Position numbers and translations under genes: made by a program. The notes below the pieces were generated by a model. That model had not been told where the DNA came from and made no database searches. It was given only the letters and a program-made list of their open reading frames with translations. 64,000 nucleotides of DNA from DASXPG01 sp036493755. Lineage in GTDB: Bacteria; Gemmatimonadota; Gemmatimonadetes; Gemmatimonadales; JACORV01. The stretch covers positions 1 to 64,000 of the forward strand of contig DASXPG010000106.1 in NCBI GenBank assembly GCA_036493755.1. The letters run 5' to 3'. Below, one piece after another: positions 51,717 through 59,554 of the stretch (positions within the stretch are counted from its first letter, which is position 1; each line of letters begins with the position of its first letter).

Positions 51717-54700
51717 ATGAATCGCTGGCGCTTGGCGGCGCTCCTCGCCTCGCTCGTGGCCCTGAGCTGTGAACCAGCATTGGCGCCCACAGCGCCTCCC
51801 CAACCCGGCTCGCCGCCTCCGGCGCCGCCGCCCCCGCCTCCCGGCCAACCCCACACCACAGCGACAAGACTCGCATTTGCCGCCCAGCCGCATGGCACGA
51901 CAGCCGGGACGCGCCTTCCGGTATTCCAGGTGGCCGTTCTCGACAGCGCCGGCAACGTGGTCAGCAGTGCACAGATGGGAATTTCCCTGACGCTGGGCGC
52001 CAATAAGCCCAACGGTTCCCTATCCGGCCGCGTGACCGCGACGCCGGTCCTTGGCATCGCCACCTTCGACAGCGTCGTGATCGCGCACGCCGGCAGCGGG
52101 TACTCCCTCGCCGCCAATGGCGGCCTGCTGAAGCCCGTACTAAGCGACTCGCTGGCGATCCAGCCCGCGGCTCCAGCGAAACTTGTGTTCCAGGCCCAGC
52201 CCGCCACGACGGCCGCCGGCGCGGCTCTCGCTCCGGTCCAGGTCGCCGTGTCCGACGCATTCGACAATCCGACGCCAGCCGCGACCGGCGTTGTCACGCT
52301 CGCGATCGGTCGCGGCGCGACGTTGCGCGGCACCGTCAGCGTGGCGGCATCGGCCGGCATTGCCACTTTCGCAGATCTCCGGATCAACCGGGCCGACAGC
52401 GGCTACGTCATCACGGCGACCAGCGGCGCATTGACCGCCGCGATCAGCGCGCTCTTCGCCGTGACCCCGTTGAGCGGGACCAGGCTCGTCTTCCAATCGT
52501 CTCCCACCGGCGGTGCCGCGGGCTATGCCTTCGATTCGCCCGTCTCCGTCGCGGTGGTCGACAGCTTCAACAATGTTTCGGCCTCCACCGCGCCCATCAC
52601 CGTCGCCCTCGGCGCCAATCCGTCGGGGGGTACTCTGGGCGGCACGAAAACCGTGAATGCTCAGCGCGGGGTCGCGAGCTTCACCGACCTTGCCATCGAC
52701 CGGGCCGGAACCGGATACACCCTGACCGCCGGCGGGAACGCGCTGGCCAGCGGAACGAGCCCGGCGATTGCCGTGGCGAATCCGGTCACGGTGCGGCAAG
52801 GCATTATGGCGGCGGGCCTGTTCACGACCTGCGGCGTCAGCACCGGCGGACAGACGAGATGCTGGGGAAACGGCACCCATGGCGAGCTCGGCAATGGACG
52901 CCTGCTCCGGAGTGCGACCCCGGTGGCGATATCAGGCGGCCTCAGCTTCGACAGCATCAGCGTCGGTGCGGCCGACGGCTCCTTCGTATGCGGCATTCGC
53001 CACGGCGGCGGCGTCTACTGTTGGGGAAATGATGCCTATGGATTGCTCGCCGACGGCGGCTCGATCAGCCGAGCAACTCCGGCGCCGATCGCCGGCAGCT
53101 CGAACTTCGTCGCGGTCAGCGCGGGCGGCGACCATGCGTGTGCCTTGGGAACCGATGGTCACATGTCGTGCTGGGGCATCATGGGCGACACCCACGACGC
53201 TCCCGGACCGGATCCTTCGTCCGCCACGCCGGTCCTGGTCAGCCCATCGCTCACCTTCCGGGCCCTCAGTGCGGGCGATGAGCACACCTGTGGAATAGAG
53301 ATTGACGGATCGGTCTTCTGCTTCGATTTCCACTACGGGGATTTCAACACCTCGTTCAGCGGCAACTATCGCGCGATCAGCGCCGGGCTGCTCCATACCT
53401 GCGCAATAGCCGCCGACAGCACCGCGTGGTGCTGGGGTCCGACGGCCGCGAATCGGAATGCGCCTGCCGCCGTACCCGGTGGCTACAAGTTCACCGCCAT
53501 CAGCGCGGGATTTGACTACACCTGCGGCATCACCACGACGCAGGATGGCGTCTGCTGGGGAACCAACGACTACGGCGAGCTGGGCAACGGCTCAACCGGG
53601 GCATCGACGAGTCCCGTGATGGTGAGTGGTGGCCTGAAGTTCGCCTCGATCACCGCCGGCAAGAGCGGCGACTGCCTGGTCAGCAACAAGTACGTCGCCT
53701 GCAACAACACCTGCGCCGTGACGACCGCGGGCCAAGCCTGGTGCTGGGGTTATAACGGCGAGGGAGAAGTAGGGGACGGCACCAGCCAGATTCGCCTGAC
53801 GCCCCAGCCGGTAAGCGGCGGCGGCAGTTACTCCCGAATCGCGACGAATGGACGAACCAGCTGCGCCATTTCTAACAGCGGAGCCGTGTCCTGCTGGGGC
53901 GCCAACTGGAATGGCGCGCTCGGCGACGGCGCGGCGCCGTCGACCACGGTGCCAATAGCGGTGAGCGGCGGCTTTGCGGCGACGCAAGTGAGCGGACTCG
54001 GGCCGGTGCAGTGCGCATTGACGAGCGGCGGCACTACGTCGTGCTGGGGAAGCGGTCCCGCGGGGTTGCTGGGCAATCCTTCGACCGACACGACCAGCTC
54101 ACCAACGCAGGTCGCAGGCGGCCACAGCTTCGTCACGCTCAGCGTCGGGGATTACCACGCCTGCGGCATTGCCGCCGACGGATCCGCCTGGTGCTGGGGC
54201 CAGAATGAGAGCGGCGAGCTCGGCGACGGCTCGACGACCAGCAGTGCAACACCGGTGGCGGTCGGCGGCCCCAAATTCTCCGCGATCGCCGTCTCGAGCA
54301 GCGGCCCGTTCAGAAACACCTGCGGCCTTGCCGTCAGCGGCGAAGCGTACTGCTGGGGCGCGAACAACTGGGGCCAGCTCGGCGATGGCACGTTCACGCA
54401 GCAATCGCTGCCGGTTCCGGTGCGCGGCGGGCTCCACTTCGCTTCGCTGAGCGCGGGCAGCAGCACCGCGTGCGCGTTGACCGCGCAGGGCAAGGCGTAC
54501 TGCTGGGGCATCGGCAATACCACGCCGACGCTGGTCACCGGCAATCACACCTTCGCGGCGATCAGCGTGTCCGCGACCACCTGCGCGCTGACGCCGACGG
54601 GCGCCGCCTGGTGCTGGGGACTCAATGGTCACGGCCAGATTGGCAACGGTACCTCCGATCCGAACGCGACCTACTTCGATCCGACCGCGGTCAGCGGAGG

Positions 54701-54887
54701 TCTGAAGTTCGAGGCCATCAGCGGTTCAGGGACCCAGACCTGCGCCGTCACCACGGGCGGCTCGGCATACTGCTGGGGTCTGAACGCATCGGGGCAACTC
54801 GGCAACGGCACGACCAACGACGCGCTGGTGCCGACGCCCGTCAGCAGTGGCAGCTTTGGCGCCCCCGCTCGCGTAATGCGTCGCTGA
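51717..54887 (+). CDS. RCC1-repeat lipoprotein with three Ig-like modules
   Basis: 1056 residues from ATG 51717; an upstream in-frame ATG would bury the signal peptide. The lipoprotein signal is LASLVALSC, followed by a Pro-rich spacer. Three repeated Ig-like modules begin LAFAAQPHGTTAG, LVFQAQPATTAAG and LVFQSSPTGGAAG, each closing with an AGSGYSLAA-like or AGTGYTLTA-like segment. From about residue 362 there are 14 RCC1-type repeats, each with a Cys pair in the pattern TCGV...RCWG, enough for two seven-bladed propellers. Repeat 7 carries an extra Cys pair (DCLVSNKYVACNN). It is probably surface exposed and adhesive or ligand binding. Confidence 0.9.
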   Translation: MNRWRLAALLASLVALSCEPALAPTAPPQPGSPPPAPPPPPPGQPHTTATRLAFAAQPHGTTAGTRLPVFQVAVLDSAGNVVSSAQMGISLTLGANKPNGSLSGRVTATPVLGIATFDSVVIAHAGSGYSLAANGGLLKPVLSDSLAIQPAAPAKLVFQAQPATTAAGAALAPVQVAVSDAFDNPTPAATGVVTLAIGRGATLRGTVSVAASAGIATFADLRINRADSGYVITATSGALTAAISALFAVTPLSGTRLVFQSSPTGGAAGYAFDSPVSVAVVDSFNNVSASTAPITVALGANPSGGTLGGTKTVNAQRGVASFTDLAIDRAGTGYTLTAGGNALASGTSPAIAVANPVTVRQGIMAAGLFTTCGVSTGGQTRCWGNGTHGELGNGRLLRSATPVAISGGLSFDSISVGAADGSFVCGIRHGGGVYCWGNDAYGLLADGGSISRATPAPIAGSSNFVAVSAGGDHACALGTDGHMSCWGIMGDTHDAPGPDPSSATPVLVSPSLTFRALSAGDEHTCGIEIDGSVFCFDFHYGDFNTSFSGNYRAISAGLLHTCAIAADSTAWCWGPTAANRNAPAAVPGGYKFTAISAGFDYTCGITTTQDGVCWGTNDYGELGNGSTGASTSPVMVSGGLKFASITAGKSGDCLVSNKYVACNNTCAVTTAGQAWCWGYNGEGEVGDGTSQIRLTPQPVSGGGSYSRIATNGRTSCAISNSGAVSCWGANWNGALGDGAAPSTTVPIAVSGGFAATQVSGLGPVQCALTSGGTTSCWGSGPAGLLGNPSTDTTSSPTQVAGGHSFVTLSVGDYHACGIAADGSAWCWGQNESGELGDGSTTSSATPVAVGGPKFSAIAVSSSGPFRNTCGLAVSGEAYCWGANNWGQLGDGTFTQQSLPVPVRGGLHFASLSAGSSTACALTAQGKAYCWGIGNTTPTLVTGNHTFAAISVSATTCALTPTGAAWCWGLNGHGQIGNGTSDPNATYFDPTAVSGGLKFEAISGSGTQTCAVTTGGSAYCWGLNASGQLGNGTTNDALVPTPVSSGSFGAPARVMRR

Positions 54888-54935
54888 TCGGGCACGCGGA
54901 TGTCGGTGCGGGTGAATCGGATCGATCGGAGAGCA

Positions 54936-55007
54936 TAGCCCCAACGGGAATCGAACCCGTGTCCCCACCTTGAAAGGGTGGTGTCCTAGCCGCTGGACGA
55001 TGGGGCC
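54936..55007 (-). tRNA. tRNA-Glu (TTC anticodon)
   Basis: Minus strand: acceptor GGCCCCA/TGGGGCT, anticodon stem CCACC/GGTGG with loop CTTTCAA, and T-arm ACGGG-TTCGATT-CCCGT. It is last in the cluster transcribed toward lower coordinates; no terminator is seen before the convergent RCC1 gene. Confidence 0.95.
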
Positions 55008-55014
55008 GATTCAG

Positions 55015-55087
55015 TAGCGGTAACGGGATTCGAACCCGTGTTTCGGCCTTGAGAGGGCCACGTCCTAGGCCTCTAGACGATACCGCC
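55015..55087 (-). tRNA. tRNA-Glu (CTC anticodon)
   Basis: Minus strand: acceptor GGCGGTA/TACCGCT, anticodon stem TGGCC/GGCCG with loop CTCTCAA, and T-loop TTCGAAT. It lies 7 bases from the TTC isoacceptor and has a related body, so it probably arose by local duplication. Confidence 0.95.
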
Positions 55088-55096
55088 ATAAACGGA

Positions 55097-55169
55097 CAGG
55101 CCCGGCAGGAATCGAACCTGCAACCCCCGGTTTTGGAGACCGGTGCTCTACCAATTGAGCTACGGACCT
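55097..55169 (-). tRNA. tRNA-Trp (CCA anticodon)
   Basis: Minus strand: acceptor AGGTCCG/CGGGCCT, discriminator G, anticodon stem CCGGT/ACCGG with loop CTCCAAA, and T-arm GCAGG-TTCGATT-CCTGC. No 3' CCA is encoded. Confidence 0.95.
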
Positions 55170-55174
55170 CCGAG

Positions 55175-55249
55175 GGTGGCTAACGGGAATTGAACCCGCA
55201 ACCTCTGGAGCCACAGTCCAGCGCTCTAACCAATTGAGCTATAGCCACC
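55175..55249 (-). tRNA. tRNA-His (GTG anticodon)
   Basis: Minus strand: the encoded extra 5' G (G-1) pairs with C73, as required for tRNA-His. The acceptor is GTGGCTA/TAGCCAC, and the anticodon stem CTGGA/TCCAG has loop CTGTGGC. It is first in the four-tRNA unit His-Trp-Glu-Glu with spacers of 5-9 bases. Confidence 0.95.
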
Positions 55250-55307
55250 AGGGCTCCGGGCCCGGCCCTCGCGAGCCCCAAAAGTTAATCCTGCCTGGCC
55301 CCCACTC

Positions 55308-55967
55308 TCAACCCCAGAAGCGCTGAGTCAGAAAGCTGGTCCGGTCGTCCTTGACCGCCCGCCAGTCGCCGTGCACCGCCGTTTCCAGCACGCCGCGCAC
55401 CGCGTTGGCCAGAAACACCGGCAATCCCTCGATGTCGGGCCGGGTGAAACGGCCCTCGCGGACCTCGATCTTGTTCTCCTGGGCCAGCTCGATGACCCGC
55501 GCCCGCCCGATCCCCGGGAGGATGCCGATGTCGAGCGCCGGCGTGCAGAGCACCGGTCCCAGCCAGAAAAAAATACTGGTCACGCATCCTTCGGCGAGGA
55601 CACCGCCCTGCGCCATCAGCAGCGCCTCATCGGCGCGGAACGGGACCACGCGCGCCCGCGCGCGATCGAACATCTGGCGATCGGTGACCTTGTGCGGATA
55701 TGGCTCGTGCCTGGTCCCCGAGAAGACGATCCGCATCGGCTCGACCGGCGGGGCCGGGCGCGATTCGATGCGCTCGCCCAGCTCATCGAGCATTACGCGC
55801 ACAATCAAATCGGCGCCATGGGCATGGGCGCGCACCCGCTCCTCGAGACCCGGCTCGGGCAGCGCCCGCGCCAGCGCCTCACAGGAGCGTCTGAGCCGTG
55901 CGATGTGCTGGGAGAGGAACAGCGCCTTCCCCTCGCGGAAGCGGATCGTCTCGAAAAGTCCACTCAT
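55308..55967 (-). CDS. class IV PLP-dependent aminotransferase/lyase (PabC-like, short form)
   Basis: 219 residues, shorter than PabC or branched-chain aminotransferases (about 270-300), because the usual first strand and GDGLFET loop begin directly at MSGLFETIRF. The PLP Lys is in PHKVTDRQMFDRARA, and the phosphate/Glu region is GGVLAEGCVTSIFFWLG. Short class IV proteins like this often act as 4-amino-4-deoxychorismate lyases in folate synthesis, or their role is unknown; no pabA or pabB is nearby. The gene is downstream of the tRNA cluster but separate from it. Confidence 0.82.
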   Translation of the reverse strand: MSGLFETIRFREGKALFLSQHIARLRRSCEALARALPEPGLEERVRAHAHGADLIVRVMLDELGERIESRPAPPVEPMRIVFSGTRHEPYPHKVTDRQMFDRARARVVPFRADEALLMAQGGVLAEGCVTSIFFWLGPVLCTPALDIGILPGIGRARVIELAQENKIEVREGRFTRPDIEGLPVFLANAVRGVLETAVHGDWRAVKDDRTSFLTQRFWG

Positions 55968-56066
55968 CAGAGGTTAGCCTACGCTGAGGCGGCCAAACGC
56001 TCAAGCGCCGGGGAGTTGCAGGTCGGCCGTTCAAGGTGACATTTACCGTTCACCTGGGAGGTATCA

Positions 56067-56795
56067 GTGCCGCTCGTTCGTTGTCCGAAGCACGGCCGGG
56101 TCTACGATGATGCCAAGGCCGCAGGCTGCTCGGTCTGCATGGAAGAGCTGGCCATGCCGCGCGCGCCCGGCGGCCGCGCAAAAGAGCCGGTGGCCGAGGC
56201 TCCGCGATCGATGGGTGGCATGATCATCCTGGCGGCGCTGATCATCGTCGGCGTTCTGGGCGGCGCGATCTACTGGTACTCATCGACCCACAACGCCGAG
56301 ACCCGGGCGAGCGCCGCGCGCGACTCGCTGCGCGCCGAGGCCGCAGGACCGCCGCAGGCCGACACCACCCACCTCGCCCTTCCCGGCGATCTGTCGCCGG
56401 TGCGCCGGGCGCGCGCGCTGCGCGGCGAGCTGGAGTCGCTGCTCCACCACGATCGCGGCGCGATCCTCGGCTTTGCAGCCGGATCGGCCGACACCACCTC
56501 GGCCGATCGCACCGCGCAGAAAAAAGCCAAGCAGTACGTGGCCTTCGCCCATCGCTGGCAGGGCGCGATCGACCGGCTGACCCGCGGCGGCACCGACTTC
56601 CGCTATCAGCCCGGCGTGCGCCTCGAGCGGCAGATGGACAACGTCACCAACCAGCTTCAGGCCGCGGCCAGCGTGATGCGCGACATGGTGCGGATCACCG
56701 AGGTGAAGCCGCGCGCCGAGCGCAGCACCGACGTGCGCGATGCCACTGGATACCTGAATTCGGCAGGCTCGGTGTTGTCGGGGCTTCCGAGGTGA
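56067..56795 (+). CDS. zinc-ribbon membrane protein of unknown function
   Basis: 242 residues from a GTG with GGGAGG 6 bases upstream. An N-terminal Zn-binding motif (CPKHGRVYDDAKAAGCSVC) resembles treble-clef/zinc-ribbon heads. One membrane helix at about 50-70 (MIILAALIIVGVLGGAIYWY) follows, then an Ala/Arg-rich helical domain outside (ELESLLHHDRGAILG, QLQAAASVMRDMVRI). No enzymatic motif is seen. It could be a membrane anchor or stress sensor, and no family is recognised with confidence. Confidence 0.7.
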   Translation: MPLVRCPKHGRVYDDAKAAGCSVCMEELAMPRAPGGRAKEPVAEAPRSMGGMIILAALIIVGVLGGAIYWYSSTHNAETRASAARDSLRAEAAGPPQADTTHLALPGDLSPVRRARALRGELESLLHHDRGAILGFAAGSADTTSADRTAQKKAKQYVAFAHRWQGAIDRLTRGGTDFRYQPGVRLERQMDNVTNQLQAAASVMRDMVRITEVKPRAERSTDVRDATGYLNSAGSVLSGLPR

Positions 56796-56838
56796 GGCAT
56801 GCAGACGCGCGGCCGCGCAGCCGCGCGGCGGCGCGGTC

Positions 56839-57321
56839 GTGACCAATTCCTCGCCCGGCGCGCGGCTGCGCGCCTCGTGGGACCGGCTCTCCCGGCTTCC
56901 CGGCGGGCGCTGGCTCTTCAGCAGACTGCTCCGTTTCGTGAATCCCTACTCGGGCGCCGTTGGCGCACGGGTCGAGGAGCTGCAACCGGGCCATGCGCGG
57001 CTCACTCTCACGGACCGGCGCGCGGTCCGCAATCATCTGAACTCGGTCCACGCCATCGCGCTGGCGAACATCGCCGAGCTGGCGAGCGGGCTGGCGATGC
57101 TCTCGGCACTCCCCGATACCGTGCGCGGCATTCCGACCGGCATTTCCATCCAGTACCTGAAGAAGGCGCGCGGCGTGCTCACGGCCGAAGCGCGGGTCGT
57201 CATCCCCACGGTCACCGGCGACATGAATTTCGAGGTGACCTCCACGGTGAAGAACGCCGCCGGCGAGGAGGTCGCCCACGCCACGGTCAGCTGGAAGCTG
57301 GGGCTGATCCCCGGGCGATGA
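56839..57321 (+). CDS. DUF4442/PaaI-like hotdog thioesterase
   Basis: 160 residues from a GTG. The hotdog-fold pattern is present: NPYSGAVGARVEELQPGHARLTLTDRRAVRNHLNSVHAIALANIAELASGLAM. The His-Leu-Asn-Ser-Val-His segment and the following Glu are the family signature. Family members hydrolyse acyl-CoA or related thioesters. The end overlaps the nitronate monooxygenase start by 4 bases (ATGA), so it opens the tightly coupled run that continues to the window end. Confidence 0.85.
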   Translation: MTNSSPGARLRASWDRLSRLPGGRWLFSRLLRFVNPYSGAVGARVEELQPGHARLTLTDRRAVRNHLNSVHAIALANIAELASGLAMLSALPDTVRGIPTGISIQYLKKARGVLTAEARVVIPTVTGDMNFEVTSTVKNAAGEEVAHATVSWKLGLIPGR

Positions 57322-58337
57322 CCGATTCGGCGCACGACGCACGACGGACGACGCACGATGCACCGCTTCAAACGCCGCTGACCCGCGACGCCGGTTGCGA
57401 CATCCCCATCATCGGCGGCGCGATGTACCCCTGCAGCAATCCCGAGCTGGTCGCCGCGGTTTCGGCCGCGGGCGCCATCGGCGTCGTCCAACCGGTCTCG
57501 CTGACCTACGTCCACGGCCACGACTACCGGGAAGGACTGCGGCTCATCCGCCGGCTCGCTCCCGGCAAGCCGATCGGCATGAACGCGCTGATCGAGAAGT
57601 CTTCGAAGCTCTACCTGGAGCGGATGACGACGTGGATCGACGTCGCGCTCGAGGAAGGGGTACGCTTCTTCATCACCTCGTTAGGCAACCCGCGCTGGGT
57701 GGTGGACCGGGTGGCGGCGGCCGGCGGCAAGGTCTACCACGACGTCACCGAACGGAAATGGGCGCTCAAGGCGAGGGACGGCGGCGTACACGGCCTGATC
57801 TGCGTGAACAGCCGTGCCGGCGGACACGCCGGCGCGCTGACACCCGAGGCCTTGATCGCCGAATGCGGCGACCTGGGATTGCCCCTGGTCTGCGCCGGCG
57901 GCGTCGGCGACGAGAGCGATTTCGTCCGCGCCATGCGGCTCGGCTATGCCGGGGTGCAGATCGGCACCCGCTTCATCGCCACCACCGAGTGCAACTCGCG
58001 GGCCGACTACAAGCAGGCGATCCTGAACGCCGGCGAGGACGACATCGTCCTCACCGAGCGGGTGACCGGGGTGCCGATCGCGGTGATCCGGACGCCGTAC
58101 ATCGAGCGCATCGGTACCAGCATCGGGCCCATCGCGCGCCGCCTCTTTCGCGGCCGCCGCACCCGCCACTGGATGCGAACCTTCTACGCGCTCCGCTCGT
58201 TGCGAAAGATGAAGACCGATTCGGTGACCGGCTCCGGCACCGGCGAGTACTGGCAGGCGGGAAAAAGCGTCCACGGCATCACATCGATCGAGCCCGCGGG
58301 GGATATCATTCGCCGATTTGCTGCCGCCGCGTCCTGA
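57318..58337 (+). CDS. nitronate monooxygenase-like FMN enzyme
   Basis: 339 residues from the ATG overlapping the previous stop; the reading frame open further upstream is a shadow. TIM-barrel segments typical of the 2-nitropropane dioxygenase family are IIGGAMYPCSNPELVAAVSAAGAIGVV, VNSRAGGHAGAL (the conserved His region) and LVCAGGVGDESDFVRAMRLGYAGVQIGTRF. These FMN enzymes oxidise alkyl nitronates, or act as related flavin reductases. The N-terminal DSAHDARRTTHDAP stretch is encoded by a CGACGCACGA-type repeat. The stop codon lies inside a perfect hairpin. Confidence 0.85.
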   Translation: MTDSAHDARRTTHDAPLQTPLTRDAGCDIPIIGGAMYPCSNPELVAAVSAAGAIGVVQPVSLTYVHGHDYREGLRLIRRLAPGKPIGMNALIEKSSKLYLERMTTWIDVALEEGVRFFITSLGNPRWVVDRVAAAGGKVYHDVTERKWALKARDGGVHGLICVNSRAGGHAGALTPEALIAECGDLGLPLVCAGGVGDESDFVRAMRLGYAGVQIGTRFIATTECNSRADYKQAILNAGEDDIVLTERVTGVPIAVIRTPYIERIGTSIGPIARRLFRGRRTRHWMRTFYALRSLRKMKTDSVTGSGTGEYWQAGKSVHGITSIEPAGDIIRRFAAAAS

Positions 58338-58344
58338 AGGACGC
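58329..58344. repeat. 16-mer stem-loop at the nitronate monooxygenase stop
   Basis: GCGTCC-TGAA-GGACGC: perfect 6-base arms. The stop codon TGA of the upstream gene is part of the structure. The reverse complement of the same 16 bases is found at 63692-63707. Confidence 0.75.
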
Positions 58345-58360
58345 TACATTCAGCCCCGAC

Positions 58361-59554
58361 ATGACGGGACTTCGGCAGACCCCATTCCACCCCCGCACAT
58401 CGGCCCTGATGGAAGGCGCAAACTGGCGCCGCTGGGCCGGATACACCGTGGCGAGCTCCTACGAGCTGCTGCACGACCGCGAGTATCACGCGATCCGCAG
58501 CTCGGCCGCGCTGCTCGACGTGACGCCCCTCTACAAGTACCTGGTGACCGGCAAGGACGCCGCGCGGCTGGTCGATCGCGTTATCGTCCGCGACGCGCTG
58601 CACGCCAGGGTCGGCCAGGTGATGTACACCTGCTGGTGCGACAGCGCCGGCAAAGTCATCGACGACGGCACCGTGTCGCGGCTCGGCGACGAGACGTTCC
58701 GAATCACCTCGGCGGATCCCTCGTTGCGCTGGTTCGCCCTCAACGCGGCCGGCCTCCATGCGAAGATCGAAGACGTCACGGAATCCACCGCCGCGCTGGC
58801 GCTGCAGGGGCCCAATGCCCGCGCCATTCTCCAGCAGCTCACCGGCGCCGACCTCGCGCACCTCAAGTACTTCCGCGTCGTCTCGACGACGCTGCGCGAC
58901 ATGCCGGTCCAGATATCGCGCACCGGCTACACCGGTGACCTCGGCTACGAGATCTGGCTGCACGCCCACGACGCCCTCGCGATCTGGGACGCGCTGATCG
59001 AGGCGGGAACGCCGTACGGCATCGTCCCCTGCGGAATGCTGGGCCTCGACATGGCCCGCATCGAGGCGGGGCTCATGCTGCTCGAAGTCGACTACGTCTC
59101 GGCGCACCGCGCCCTGATCGAGGGCCAGAAGTCGTCGCCCTACGAGCTGAACCTCGGCTGGGCGGTGGACCTCAAGAAGGAATGGTTCGTCGGCAAGGAT
59201 GCCCTGGCCCTCGAGGCGGCGCGCGGACCGGCCTGGCGTTTCATCGGCATCGAGGTCGATTGGGAAAACCTCGAGCGGTTGTACGCCGAGGTGAAGCTTC
59301 CGCCGAGACTGCCGGCGCAGGCGTGGCGGGTCAGCGTGCCGTTGTACGTCGAGGGACGGCAGGTCGGCTACGCGACCAGCGGCTGCTGGTCGCCGCTGCT
59401 CAAGAAGTACATCGCGCTGGGGCACGTCGAAGCGGCCTACGGCAATCCCGGCTCTCGGCTGGCGATGGAAGTCACCGTCGAGCACCGCCGCAAGCAGGCC
59501 GCCGCGACGGTGGTGCCCACACCCTTCTTCAATCCCGACCGGAAGCGCGCCTGA
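58361..59554 (+). CDS. GcvT-like folate-dependent aminomethyltransferase family protein
   Basis: 397 residues from ATG 58361. Family motifs: LDVTPLYKYLVTGKDAARLVDRVIVRD, GKVIDDGTVSRLGDETFRI (the conserved Asp that binds the methylene donor in T-protein), GPNARAILQQLTG, SRTGYTGDLGYEIWL and GLDMARIEAGLMLLEVDY. T-protein relatives transfer a one-carbon unit from an amine to tetrahydrofolate; many lack the glycine cleavage context, as here. Coupling with FAD oxidoreductases and a Rieske enzyme suggests demethylation of a methylated amine. No lipoyl H-protein is present. Confidence 0.88.
   Translation: MTGLRQTPFHPRTSALMEGANWRRWAGYTVASSYELLHDREYHAIRSSAALLDVTPLYKYLVTGKDAARLVDRVIVRDALHARVGQVMYTCWCDSAGKVIDDGTVSRLGDETFRITSADPSLRWFALNAAGLHAKIEDVTESTAALALQGPNARAILQQLTGADLAHLKYFRVVSTTLRDMPVQISRTGYTGDLGYEIWLHAHDALAIWDALIEAGTPYGIVPCGMLGLDMARIEAGLMLLEVDYVSAHRALIEGQKSSPYELNLGWAVDLKKEWFVGKDALALEAARGPAWRFIGIEVDWENLERLYAEVKLPPRLPAQAWRVSVPLYVEGRQVGYATSGCWSPLLKKYIALGHVEAAYGNPGSRLAMEVTVEHRRKQAAATVVPTPFFNPDRKRA

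Noticed and set aside
54936..55249. tRNA cluster as an integration site of a mobile element
   Set aside because: No integrase and no direct repeat of a tRNA 3' end was seen next to the cluster.
56799..57317. 512-residue reading frame including the nitronate monooxygenase
   Set aside because: Its first third is a shadow of the thioesterase gene; similarity begins only after the ATG at 57318.
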